Assembly: GCA_905233895.1 (NCBI GenBank)
Contig: CAJOFL010000006.1
Location: forward strand, 1 to 64,000
From: an uncultured Bacteroidales bacterium
GTDB taxonomy: Bacteria > Bacteroidota > Bacteroidia > Bacteroidales > P3
DNA: 64,000 nt
Direction: 5' to 3'
Part shown: in pieces, positions 25,830 to 34,522 of the stretch
Position numbering within the stretch: the first letter of the stretch is position 1
Layout of the letters: every line of letters begins with the position of its first letter
Translations under genes and position numbers: made by a program
The notes under the pieces: model-generated
The model's input: only the letters and a program-made list of their open reading frames with translations
Told to the model about the DNA's origin: nothing
Databases searched by the model: none

Positions 25830-27590
25830 ATGGATATCAACACTCTCAACATCGACGCATCGGCCAAGGAGAACGTGCGCTCCTGGCTGGAAGGAGAATA
25901 CGACGAAGCCACGAAACAGGCCATCCGCGATATGGCAGCCAACCCCACCGAGCTCAACGAAAGCTTCTACCGCCATCTGGAATTCGGCACCGGCGGCTTG
26001 CGCGGCATCATGGGCGTGGGTACCAACCGCATGAACAAATACACGGTGGCTATGGCCACCCAAGGTCTGGCCAACTACGTTAAGAACGTCAACAAGGCAA
26101 CGAGTCAACAAGGCAACGAGTTGAGAGCGGCCGTCTCGCACGATAGCCGCAACCACAGCCGCGAATTCGCCGAAATCACCGCCAAGGTACTGGCTGCCAA
26201 CGGCTTCCATGTCTACCTCTTCGACGGCATGCGCCCAACTCCAGAGTTGAGTTTCGCCGTGCGCCACTACAAATGCCACACTGGCGTGATGGTCACCGCC
26301 AGCCACAACCCAAAGGAATACAACGGCTACAAGGCTTACTGGAGCGACGGCTGCCAGCTGACTGCCCCGCACGATACCGCGGTGATTGATGAAGTATTGA
26401 AAATCAAGAGTGTCGGCGACGTGAACATGAACGCCCCCGAAGGCGCCATTGAGATAATTGGCGAGGAGTTGGACAAGATTTACCTGGCCCGTATCGAGAA
26501 GAACTCGCTGAACCCCGAAGTGATAAAGAAACACCACGACGTCAAGATAGTCTACACCCCGCTGCACGGCACCGGCATCACACTGATACCAAGAATGTTG
26601 AAGCAACTAGGATTCACCAACGTCAACGTCGTGGAGGCACAGGCAGTGCCCGACGGCAACTTCCCCACCACACCGAGCCCCAATCCCGAGGAGAAGGCCG
26701 CCATGAAGATGGCTGTCGACCTGGCCAAGGATATCGATGCCGACATCGTCTTCGCCAGCGACCCTGACGCCGACCGAGTGGGTGTGGCAGTGAAGCGCCC
26801 CGACGGCGAATGGATGCTGCTCAACGGAAACCAGACCATGAGCGTTCTGCTCTACTACATCATACGCCAATGGCAGGAAAAACAGCTGCTTACAGGCAAT
26901 GAATATATCGTCAAGACCATCGTTACCAGCGAGTTGCCGGCCGATATCGCGGTACAGGCAGGTGTGAAGGTATACGACGTGCTTACCGGATTCAAGTTCA
27001 TCGGAGCCAAGATTAAAGAGTTGGAAGGCCTCGAGACCTTTATCGCCGGCGGCGAAGAGAGCTACGGCTATATGATTGGAGACTTCGTGCGTGACAAGGA
27101 TGCTGTGGCGGCCTGCTCGATGATTGCAGAGATTGCAGCCTGGGCCCGCGAGAACGGAAAAACCTTCTTCGATGTGCTGGTGGACATCTACAAACGTTAC
27201 GGCTTCTACAAGGAAGGCCTCGTAAGCGTGGTGCGCAAAGGCAAGAGCGGTGCAGAAGAGATACAGCAGATGATGAAAGACTACCGCAGCAATCCGCCTC
27301 AGGAAATCGATGGCGAGAAGGTGGTGTGCATCAAGGACTACCAGACGCATGAGAGCAAGGACCTCGTCAGCGGAGCCGTTACAAAAATCGACCTGCCGAA
27401 GAGCAACGTGTTGCAGTTCTTCACCGACAAAGGCAACAAGGTGACCGTCCGCCCCAGCGGTACCGAACCCAAGATCAAGTTCTACTTCGGAGTGAAAGGC
27501 GAACTTTACTGCAAAGACTGCTTCGACAAGACCAACGACGCCCTCGACGCCAAGATTGAGAGCATTAAAAAGAGCATGAACTTAATTTGA
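25830..27590 (+). CDS. Phospho-sugar mutase (phosphoglucomutase/phosphomannomutase)
   Basis: 586 residues from ATG 25830, the longer alpha-D-phosphohexomutase type. Catalytic Ser in VMVTASHNPKEYNGYK (about 155), metal-binding DPDADRVGVAV (about 310), sugar-recognition GGEESYGYMIGD (about 410) and phosphate-binding RPSGTEPKIKFYF (about 545). Interconverts hexose 1- and 6-phosphates for nucleotide-sugar and glycogen metabolism. First gene of a compact ten-gene run to 34456; the next gene starts eight bases after its stop. Confidence 0.92.
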   Translation: MDINTLNIDASAKENVRSWLEGEYDEATKQAIRDMAANPTELNESFYRHLEFGTGGLRGIMGVGTNRMNKYTVAMATQGLANYVKNVNKATSQQGNELRAAVSHDSRNHSREFAEITAKVLAANGFHVYLFDGMRPTPELSFAVRHYKCHTGVMVTASHNPKEYNGYKAYWSDGCQLTAPHDTAVIDEVLKIKSVGDVNMNAPEGAIEIIGEELDKIYLARIEKNSLNPEVIKKHHDVKIVYTPLHGTGITLIPRMLKQLGFTNVNVVEAQAVPDGNFPTTPSPNPEEKAAMKMAVDLAKDIDADIVFASDPDADRVGVAVKRPDGEWMLLNGNQTMSVLLYYIIRQWQEKQLLTGNEYIVKTIVTSELPADIAVQAGVKVYDVLTGFKFIGAKIKELEGLETFIAGGEESYGYMIGDFVRDKDAVAACSMIAEIAAWARENGKTFFDVLVDIYKRYGFYKEGLVSVVRKGKSGAEEIQQMMKDYRSNPPQEIDGEKVVCIKDYQTHESKDLVSGAVTKIDLPKSNVLQFFTDKGNKVTVRPSGTEPKIKFYFGVKGELYCKDCFDKTNDALDAKIESIKKSMNLI

Positions 27591-27597
27591 CATTGAT

Positions 27598-27879
27598 ATG
27601 AAGAACCTTGGATGGCAAATGTTTTTCGCGCTACTTATTGCCGACCTGATAGCGCTGGTGATGCTTGCACTGAAAGTAAAGCAACTCAAAATCGTGTTGA
27701 TTGTCGGTGTCATTGTCTTCGTGGTGTTGGCGGCGGTGCTGTTCTTCAACAACCGCTCCCGTGAGAAAAGCAAGAAGCGCGAAGCCCAGGCAGCAGCCAA
27801 AATCGCCGACCTGCAAGATCAGGTAGAAGTGGCACTCAACAGCAAGAACACCCCAACGAACGTCACCTCCGTGCACTAA
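27598..27879 (+). CDS. Small two-helix membrane protein
   Basis: 93 residues. Two adjacent membrane helices (MFFALLIADLIALVMLAL and IVLIVGVIVFVVLAAVLFF) are followed by a basic, then helical cytoplasmic tail (REKSKKREAQAAAKIADLQD). Not recognised as a known family. It is directly followed by recR with no gap, so it is part of the operon, but the context does not reveal its job. Confidence 0.7.
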   Translation: MKNLGWQMFFALLIADLIALVMLALKVKQLKIVLIVGVIVFVVLAAVLFFNNRSREKSKKREAQAAAKIADLQDQVEVALNSKNTPTNVTSVH

Positions 27880-28494
27880 ATGATGGAGTTGCCATCGAAG
27901 ATACTGCAGGAGGCTGTTGACCAGTTGGCCATACTGCCAGGCGTTGGCAAACGGTCGGCATTGCGTTATGCACTGCACCTGCTACATGAGGACGAAGCCA
28001 CCGTGCGCGACCTCAGTGAAGCACTGGTAAGGCTCAAGACAGGCCTTTTCCACTGCCGCCACTGCCATAACATCAGCGACACCGAGATATGCCCCATCTG
28101 TGCCAGCCCGAAGCGCCAGAGGGGCATTATTTGCGTCGTAGAAAACATCCAAGACGTAATGGCGGTGGAGAACACGCAGCAGTACCGCGGACTCTACCAC
28201 GTGCTGGGCGGCGTCATCTCGCCCATAGACGGAATCGGCCCCAGCGACCTGGAGATAACGTCGCTCGTGGAGCGAGTGCGCACCGGAGTGCCCGACCCTG
28301 TGGAAGAGGTTATACTGGCCCTGCCCACCACCATGGAGGGCGACACGACAAACTATTACATAAACAAGCTGTTGCAGCCGCTAGGAGTGAAGGTAACCAC
28401 GCTGGCGCGCGGTGTCGCCGTCGGCGACAGCCTCGAATATGCCGACGAGATAACCCTCGGCCGCAGTATAGCACACCGAATACCGTTTGAATGA
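27880..28494 (+). CDS. recR: Recombination protein RecR
   Basis: 204 residues. RecFOR-pathway protein that loads RecA at gaps. Helix-hairpin-helix LAILPGVGKRSALRYA near residues 18-33, the C4 zinc finger CRHCHNISDTEICPIC at about 57-72, then a Toprim domain beginning GIICVVENIQDVMAVE and including YHVLGGVISPIDGIGP. Full length. Overlaps the GH3 gene by four bases (ATGA). Confidence 0.96.
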   Translation: MMELPSKILQEAVDQLAILPGVGKRSALRYALHLLHEDEATVRDLSEALVRLKTGLFHCRHCHNISDTEICPICASPKRQRGIICVVENIQDVMAVENTQQYRGLYHVLGGVISPIDGIGPSDLEITSLVERVRTGVPDPVEEVILALPTTMEGDTTNYYINKLLQPLGVKVTTLARGVAVGDSLEYADEITLGRSIAHRIPFE

Positions 28495-29654
28495 TGAAAA
28501 CACCGATAATCATACTGGCCCTTCTGGCCTTTTTAGGCTGTGGCAATCGGAATACTCAGAATATTCCGAATACTCAGGATACTCAGAATGATCCCGAGCC
28601 CGAATACACCCTCGAGGAAAACATAGGAATGATGCTCCTCGTAGGTTTCCGTGGTACAGAACTGGATTACGACAAAAACATCGAGATTATCAGCGCCTTA
28701 CGCGACTATCATGTGGGCTCGGTTATTCTGTTCGACTACGACGTGCCGACCGGCACACGTGGCCGCAATATACAGAGTGCCGAGCAGTTGAAGCGCCTCT
28801 GCAAGCAACTGCGAGCGTTCAACGACGAGCTGATTATCGGCATCGACCAAGAGGGGGGCTACGTCAGTCGCTTGAGTACACGCTATGGCTTCCCGGCAAT
28901 ACCGTCGGCACAGAAATGCGCCGTCATGGGTGCCGACAGCGTACGTTTTTATGCCAACCTGACAGGCCAGATGCTCGAAGAACTGGGAATCAATCTCGAC
29001 TTCGCACCGGTGGCCGACGTGAATGTCAACCCAAAGTGTCCAGTAATCGGTGGCATCGAGCGCAGCTTTTCGGCCGACCCCAAGGTGGTGCGCCAGTACT
29101 GCCTGATATGGAGCCAAGAGCTGGCTAACCATCATGTTATCAGCTGCTGGAAGCACTTTCCGGGACACGGTAGTGCTACGGGCGACACCCATAAGGGCTT
29201 GGTCGACGTCAGCGCCACATGGCAACCCAAAGAACTTGAGCCCTACCGCATTGATGGAGAGAACCTCCACGTCAGCCCACCACTCGGCTGGAATGTTCCG
29301 GGCATGGTGATGACGGCCCATGTCATCAACCGCCAGCTCGACCCATCGGGTCTACCGGCATCCCTCTCGCCGAAGATAACATCCTATCTGCGTGATACCT
29401 TGGGATTTGAGGGTGTGATTATTACCGACGACCTCGCTATGGGCGCCATAGTGAGCCAGTACAGCTTCGAGAAAGCAATCCGCATGGCCGTCCTGGCTGG
29501 TGCCGACCTGCTCTGTTTGAGCAACAACGGCGGCACATACGACGTGAATATGGTGCCACGTGCCGTCAAAGTGATAAAGCAGATGGTTGAGAATGGGGAG
29601 GTTACAGAGGAGCGCATACGTCAGTCGGCCGAGCGTGTCAGACATTGTCAATAA
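28491..29654 (+). CDS. Glycoside hydrolase family 3 lipoprotein (beta-N-acetylhexosaminidase, NagZ-like)
   Basis: 387 residues. The lipobox LAFLGC places the enzyme in the envelope rather than the cytosol, where classical NagZ works. GH3 signatures: IGIDQEGGYVSRL at about 115, KHFPGHGSATGDTHKGL at about 220 with the His/Asp dyad typical of NagZ, and the nucleophile region IITDDLAMGAI at about 310. Probably removes beta-linked GlcNAc from peptidoglycan or glycan fragments. Fits with the BadF-type sugar kinase three genes downstream. Confidence 0.88.
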   Translation: MMKTPIIILALLAFLGCGNRNTQNIPNTQDTQNDPEPEYTLEENIGMMLLVGFRGTELDYDKNIEIISALRDYHVGSVILFDYDVPTGTRGRNIQSAEQLKRLCKQLRAFNDELIIGIDQEGGYVSRLSTRYGFPAIPSAQKCAVMGADSVRFYANLTGQMLEELGINLDFAPVADVNVNPKCPVIGGIERSFSADPKVVRQYCLIWSQELANHHVISCWKHFPGHGSATGDTHKGLVDVSATWQPKELEPYRIDGENLHVSPPLGWNVPGMVMTAHVINRQLDPSGLPASLSPKITSYLRDTLGFEGVIITDDLAMGAIVSQYSFEKAIRMAVLAGADLLCLSNNGGTYDVNMVPRAVKVIKQMVENGEVTEERIRQSAERVRHCQ

Positions 29655-29664
29655 ACCACATACT

Positions 29665-30441
29665 ATGAAAGAGATACACGACTTTACAATCATCCGCCGC
29701 GAACAACTGGGGCAGCATTATTTCCGCCTCGTGCTACAGCATAACGGAAAGATGCAGCCTGTAGCCCCCGGACAGTTTGTCGAGGTGCAGGTGGAGGGCT
29801 GCCGCGAGGTGATGCTGCGTCGCCCCATATCGGTGCATGATGTGGACCAAACGGCTGGTACTATGAGCCTTCTGATTCAGATTGTAGGCAATGGAACCCG
29901 CCGATTGGCCGAACTGAAAGTGGGCGACAAACTCAATATGGTATACCCATTGGGCCATGGTTTCAGCACCGATATCCCTGCCGGGAGCCGCGCCTTGCTG
30001 GTCGGCGGCGGCGCCGGTATCGCCCCCCTGCTCCACTTAGCTAAAGAGCTTGGAGCAAGAGGAATAAAGCCTACCATACTGCTCGGCGGCCGCACCGCAG
30101 AATTGATCCCTGTACGCGATGACTTCAAACCATACGGCGAACTTTGCATAGCCACCGACGATGGCTCGCTTGGACATAAAGGTCTTGTTATCAGCCATCC
30201 TGCCTTTGCAGAACAGTATGACATGATTTACACCTGCGGCCCCACGCCGATGATGAAAGCTGTGGCCCGATCGGCCGCAGAACGCGGCATCCGCTGCGAG
30301 GTGAGCCTGGAGAACATGATGGCCTGCGGTGTGGGCGCCTGCCTGTGCTGCGTTACCGATACCGACCAGGGCCACCGTTGCGTGTGCAAGGACGGCCCCG
30401 TATTCGACATCACAACAATGAAAAAATGGTACCAATGCTAG
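29665..30441 (+). CDS. pyrK: Dihydroorotate dehydrogenase B, electron-transfer subunit
   Basis: 258 residues from ATG 29665. FAD domain with [11 protein letters not shown] at about 50, NAD-binding [19 protein letters not shown] at about 110, and a 2Fe-2S cluster in [16 protein letters not shown]...CVCKDGP at about 215-245. It passes electrons from dihydroorotate oxidation to NAD+. It overlaps pyrD by seven bases, as expected for subunits made in equal amounts. Earlier in-frame starts would overlap the GH3 gene. Confidence 0.95.
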   Translation: MKEIHDFTIIRREQLGQHYFRLVLQHNGKMQPVAPGQFVEVQVEGCREVMLRRPISVHDVDQTAGTMSLLIQIVGNGTRRLAELKVGDKLNMVYPLGHGFSTDIPAGSRALLVGGGAGIAPLLHLAKELGARGIKPTILLGGRTAELIPVRDDFKPYGELCIATDDGSLGHKGLVISHPAFAEQYDMIYTCGPTPMMKAVARSAAERGIRCEVSLENMMACGVGACLCCVTDTDQGHRCVCKDGPVFDITTMKKWYQC

Positions 30442-31334
30442 ACGTTAAAGTACATAATCTCAAGCTGAAGAACCCGGTGATGACCGCCAGCGGCACCTTC
30501 GGCTACGGCGAAGAGTTCGCTGATTTCGTAGACCTTAACCGCTTAGGTGGCTTCATCGTGAAAGGAACTACCGGCGAACACCGTGAGGGCAATCCCTATC
30601 CACGTATGGCCGAGACCCCTTCCGGGATGCTCAACGCCGTGGGTCTGCAGAACGGCGGCGTGGACAAGTTCTGCAAGGAAGTCTATCATAGAATCAAAGA
30701 CTTAGACACCAATATCATCGTCAACGTCAGCGGCTCGTCGATAGAGGAATACTGCACCGTTGCGTCGAAGATTGACGCACTGGAAAAAATACCAGCCATC
30801 GAGCTGAATATCAGCTGTCCGAATGTAAAGAAAGGCGGTATGGGCTTCGGTACCAACCCCGACATGGCAGCGCAGGTAGTTTCGGAGGTGCGTAAAGTGT
30901 ACCATAAGACACTGATAGTAAAGCTCACACCCAATGTTACAAGCATTGTCGACATCGCAAAAGCGGTTGAGGCTGCAGGGGCCGACAGTGTTAGCCTTAT
31001 CAATACCATGCTCGGTATGGCTATCGACGTAGAGAAACGCCGACCCTACCTGAGCACCATAACTGGCGGACTTAGTGGCCCCGCAGTGAAGCCCGTGGCC
31101 GTAAGAATGGTCTGGCAGGTGGCCCACGCTGTACAGATTCCTGTAATCGGTCTTGGCGGCATTGCTTCTGCGGCAGATGCTCTTGAATTCCTTATGGCCG
31201 GTGCCAAGGCCATACAGGTGGGTACCGCCAACTTCATCGACCCCGCCGTCACAATGAAGATAATCGACGGACTGGAAGACTATTGCAACCGTCATGGAAT
31301 AAAGGACATAAATGAAATAATCGGCATAATATGA
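30435..31334 (+). CDS. pyrD: Dihydroorotate dehydrogenase B, catalytic subunit
   Basis: 299 residues. FMN TIM-barrel enzyme of pyrimidine synthesis. [18 protein letters not shown] near the N-terminus, catalytic Cys in [13 protein letters not shown] at about 132, and the FMN phosphate site [19 protein letters not shown]...IQVGTANF at about 235-265. Class 1B, requiring PyrK from the overlapping gene. Starts at 30426 and 30435 are both possible; the second gives the usual family N-terminus. Its stop overlaps the next start as ATGA. Confidence 0.95.
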   Translation: MLDVKVHNLKLKNPVMTASGTFGYGEEFADFVDLNRLGGFIVKGTTGEHREGNPYPRMAETPSGMLNAVGLQNGGVDKFCKEVYHRIKDLDTNIIVNVSGSSIEEYCTVASKIDALEKIPAIELNISCPNVKKGGMGFGTNPDMAAQVVSEVRKVYHKTLIVKLTPNVTSIVDIAKAVEAAGADSVSLINTMLGMAIDVEKRRPYLSTITGGLSGPAVKPVAVRMVWQVAHAVQIPVIGLGGIASAADALEFLMAGAKAIQVGTANFIDPAVTMKIIDGLEDYCNRHGIKDINEIIGII

Positions 31335-32176
31335 CGATTATCGCCGACAGCGGGAGCACCAAGACCACATGGATGGAAGTAGAATCTGGTAACAAGATAG
31401 TTACTGAGGGTTTGAATCCATATTTCAGCACCGACGAGGCCTTCCTCGCCGCCTGCACAACTGTCCGCCAACAATTCTCAATTCTCAATTCTCAATTCTC
31501 ATTTTTTTTCTACGGTGCCGGCTGTGGTAATACAAAGCAACAAAAGAGGGTTACAGCGCTTATCACAAAAGCTTTTGGAAGCAACAACGTATCTGTAGAA
31601 ACCGACATGCTAGGGGCCTGTCGTGCCGTGAGTGGCGATGAGGCAAGCCTGGTCGGCATCCTCGGCACCGGTAGCAACGCCTGCTACTACAATGGGCAAA
31701 AGATTGAATACCAACCATTAAGCACTGGCTACATTTTGGGCGACCATGGCTCAGCCAACCATATTGGGCGACGACTCCTACAGGACTATTTGTCTGGTTC
31801 CATGCCAAATAACTTAATCGAAAAGTTTCAAAAGGCATACCCCATGACATACCCTGAATTCATGGATGCCGTTTACCACCAGCCCAACCCCAACCGCTTC
31901 CTGGCGTCACTGGCACGCTTTGCCGTGGAAAACATCAACGACGACTACTGCTCGTCAGAGATACTCATCAACTTATATGAATGGTACAACTACCAGATTG
32001 ACAGCTTGCGTAAAGTGTCGCACTGCGACGTGCTTAACGTTGTAGGTGGTTTCGCGGCACAAATCAGACACCTGCTCGACATTGTCGCCAAAGACAAAGG
32101 CCTGACGATAAAGAACGTCGCGGCCGACCCAATTGATGGTCTACGAGAATATCATCTAAAACATATTACGCTATGA
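31331..32176 (+). CDS. BadF/BadG-family sugar kinase (N-acetylglucosamine kinase-like)
   Basis: 281 residues. ASKHA-fold ATPase. N-terminal phosphate loop [22 protein letters not shown] at about 60, the second phosphate motif [15 protein letters not shown] at about 108 and [18 protein letters not shown] at about 135. The family phosphorylates GlcNAc-type sugars in many Bacteroidota, and the GH3 enzyme upstream could supply the substrate. Codons 48-57 are encoded by four tandem ATTCTCA heptamers followed by eight T, a slip-prone tract inside the gene. Confidence 0.8.
   Translation: MTIIADSGSTKTTWMEVESGNKIVTEGLNPYFSTDEAFLAACTTVRQQFSILNSQFSFFFYGAGCGNTKQQKRVTALITKAFGSNNVSVETDMLGACRAVSGDEASLVGILGTGSNACYYNGQKIEYQPLSTGYILGDHGSANHIGRRLLQDYLSGSMPNNLIEKFQKAYPMTYPEFMDAVYHQPNPNRFLASLARFAVENINDDYCSSEILINLYEWYNYQIDSLRKVSHCDVLNVVGGFAAQIRHLLDIVAKDKGLTIKNVAADPIDGLREYHLKHITL
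31474..31509 (+). repeat. Tandem ATTCTCA heptamers and T8 inside the kinase gene
   Basis: Four perfect copies of ATTCTCA (31474-31501) are followed by T8 (31502-31509). Seven is not a multiple of three, so gain or loss of one unit would shift the frame. Confidence 0.85.
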
Positions 32177-32586
32177 ATCTTGAAATCAGAATAAAAGAAG
32201 GCCTAGGCGACCTGCATTTTCACATGCCGGTCGAAGAGATTGTTCAGTTGCTCGGCAATGCCGACGAGGTGGAGAATATCGACAACGCAGCCGACGAACC
32301 CACTACGGTACTGCACTATAACGACCTTGGAATCACACTCTTCTGCGAAGGAGAAAATCCAACATTGGCTTGTATCGACACTGCCAATGAAGAATGTAAA
32401 ATATTCGGGAAAGATGTGTTTGATATGGAGGAGCGAGACATCGTTAAGCTCATGGTATCAAACCTCTACACCGAACAAGATGCCGATGAGGAGGATTGGG
32501 GAGAACGCCGAATATCATTCCCAGAAGCCAATATCGACTTCTACTTTGACAAGGGTGAACTGGTATCAATCATTCTGGGAGAATGA
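32173..32586 (+). CDS. Conserved acidic protein of unknown function
   Basis: 137 residues, rich in Asp and Glu, without signal peptide or membrane helix. The beta/alpha pattern [20 protein letters not shown]...ISFPEANIDFYFDKGELVSI suggests a compact cytosolic domain. No family is recognised. It overlaps both neighbours by four bases (ATGA), so it is a real, translationally coupled operon member between the sugar kinase and the WbqC-like protein. Confidence 0.7.
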   Translation: MNLEIRIKEGLGDLHFHMPVEEIVQLLGNADEVENIDNAADEPTTVLHYNDLGITLFCEGENPTLACIDTANEECKIFGKDVFDMEERDIVKLMVSNLYTEQDADEEDWGERRISFPEANIDFYFDKGELVSIILGE

Positions 32587-33194
32587 CCCCCTTGTTCAGC
32601 ACAGCTTACTTTCCTCCGGTAGCCTATATGGCCGAGCTGGCAAAACATTCCTCGGTAACCATCGAGATTAAAGAGACTTTCCCTAAGCAGACATACCGCA
32701 ACCGAATGGAAATCATGACTGCCAATGGCAAAAGGACTCTGACGGTGCCAGTGACACGTAACAATCACAGCCGCACAGAGGAAGTACGTATCGACTACAG
32801 GGAACGCTGGAACATTACACACCTGAGAACCATCGAGGCCGCCTATAGCGCCTCACCTTTTTTCCAATACTACAAAGACGAGCTTGAAGCCATTCTGACG
32901 CGACATTACGACAACATTGTGGAATTGAATACGACGACATTGAAATGGCTCTTAAAACGCCTTAAAATCACCACCACAGTCACACAGACAACCGACTACT
33001 TGCCACAATCAGACATTCCATTTGATTTCCGTAATGCTTTTTCACCCAAAAGTCCATTACCAGATAGTCTGTTCAAATCATACTATCAAGTATTTAGCGA
33101 CCGGCAACCTTTTATCCCCAACCTTAGCACACTGGATTTGCTAATGAATTTAGGGCCCGAGGCACGTGATTATCTGATAACATTATCGTTATGA
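32583..33194 (+). CDS. WbqC-like family protein
   Basis: 203 residues. Start MTPLFSTAYFPPVAYMAEL, then IEIKETFPKQTYRNRMEIM and LTVPVTRNN...RIDYRERWNITHLRTIEAAYS are hallmarks of the WbqC family, found in O-antigen and glycan gene clusters and presumed to act in sugar or aminoacyl transfer. The mechanism is not established. No signal peptide. Four-base overlaps with both neighbours. Confidence 0.85.
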   Translation: MTPLFSTAYFPPVAYMAELAKHSSVTIEIKETFPKQTYRNRMEIMTANGKRTLTVPVTRNNHSRTEEVRIDYRERWNITHLRTIEAAYSASPFFQYYKDELEAILTRHYDNIVELNTTTLKWLLKRLKITTTVTQTTDYLPQSDIPFDFRNAFSPKSPLPDSLFKSYYQVFSDRQPFIPNLSTLDLLMNLGPEARDYLITLSL

Positions 33195-34456
33195 AATACA
33201 TAATAGCCATATTCCCCTTTTTGGCATTTATGCTGAAAATAGCCGCACAAGAACCCAACGTACTCTTCATAGGCAACAGCTACACAGAAGTCAACGACCT
33301 ACCGCAAATGGTATACAATATTGCCAGAAGCATGGGAGACAACATGAGATATGCCAGCAATACACCTGGAGGCTGTACATTTATGCAACATTGCAGCAAC
33401 CACTCAATGGAAATGATTTGTCAAGGGGGATGGGATATTGTAGTGTTACAAGAACAAAGCCAATACCCGTCGTTCCCTCAAAACCAGGTGGAAAACGAAG
33501 TGTTCCCATACGCAGAACGGCTAATCGATTCAATATATGCACATAGTCCTTGTGCAGAGCCCATGTTTTACATGACTTGGGGGCGGCGTGACGGTGACCA
33601 GATTAATGGACAATACTTCCCCGTACTGGGTACATATGAGGGTATGGATAGCATGCTCTGCGAACGGTACACATATATGGCAGAAACCAACGATGCCTCG
33701 CTGTGCCCTGTTGGACGTGTATGGAGATACATTAGAACCAATCACCCAGAGATAGAACTATACCAATCTGACGGAAGCCATCCATCTACAGCCGGAACCT
33801 ATGCCGCCGCATGTGCATTTTACACAATGTTTTTTCATCGAGATCCAGACCAGATAGGCTACAATCCCGGCCTCGACAGGAACATCTCTTTGATCATCCG
33901 CAATGCAGTACGCAGCGTGGTTTACGAGAACCTCACCCAATGGCAACGCCCAAATCCAACTGTAGAAGTGGACACACTATATACAAATAGCGACAATACC
34001 GTATGGTTTTCCCACGAATGCACACATACTGACACTCTAATTTGGAATTTCGGAGACGGTAGCGATACTACAACACTGCCGGAAGAGGGCCAATACATTT
34101 ATCACACCTACGACGACACCGGACGCTACACCGTAACGCTCACGGCTCGACGCCACTGCCTTACAGCAATCGACAGCATGTCGATAACAATAAACAACTA
34201 TACAGATTTGGGAATCAATCACAATACTAACAATGAAATAAGAATATTTCCTAATCCAGTATCTGAGCACGTAACAATGATATCGAAAACTCAAGCAAAA
34301 GCAATAATTGTTAACGCCTTAGGCCAAACCATTCAGCAAGTCAGGATAAAACCGGGAGAGAATACCATAGAGTTAAGAAAGATTCCATGTGGAGTATACA
34401 CTCTTGTCGTCACAAATCAAAACAACACATATTGTCACAATATTATAAAAAAGTAA
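33191..34456 (+). CDS. T9SS-exported SGNH-hydrolase-like protein with PKD domain
   Basis: 421 residues. Signal peptide (MKYIIAIFPFLAFMLKIAAQ). SGNH/GDSL-like domain with VLFIGNSYTEVNDLP holding the nucleophile Ser and DGSHPSTAGTYAAACAFY holding the Asp-x-x-His pair near residues 195-215. PKD-type domain (LIWNFGDGSDTTTLPEEGQY, about 280-335). The last ~75 residues form a T9SS sorting domain (IRIFPNPVSEHVTM...VNALGQTIQQ...IPCGVYTLVV). Probably a cell-surface esterase; substrate unknown. Last gene of the operon, before a strong hairpin. Confidence 0.85.
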   Translation: MKYIIAIFPFLAFMLKIAAQEPNVLFIGNSYTEVNDLPQMVYNIARSMGDNMRYASNTPGGCTFMQHCSNHSMEMICQGGWDIVVLQEQSQYPSFPQNQVENEVFPYAERLIDSIYAHSPCAEPMFYMTWGRRDGDQINGQYFPVLGTYEGMDSMLCERYTYMAETNDASLCPVGRVWRYIRTNHPEIELYQSDGSHPSTAGTYAAACAFYTMFFHRDPDQIGYNPGLDRNISLIIRNAVRSVVYENLTQWQRPNPTVEVDTLYTNSDNTVWFSHECTHTDTLIWNFGDGSDTTTLPEEGQYIYHTYDDTGRYTVTLTARRHCLTAIDSMSITINNYTDLGINHNTNNEIRIFPNPVSEHVTMISKTQAKAIIVNALGQTIQQVRIKPGENTIELRKIPCGVYTLVVTNQNNTYCHNIIKK

Positions 34457-34472
34457 ACCAAACAATATCAGT

Positions 34473-34514
34473 ATTATACCCCCGTTGTTTCGCATGAAAC
34501 AACGGGGGTATAAT
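34473..34514. terminator. Bidirectional terminator between the operon and mnmG
   Basis: A 19-base perfect stem (34473-34491 with 34496-34514) and GCAT loop between convergent genes. The inner part TGTTTCGCATGAAACA resembles a parS site with two mismatches. Confidence 0.85.
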
Positions 34515-34522
34515 CTTGTATG

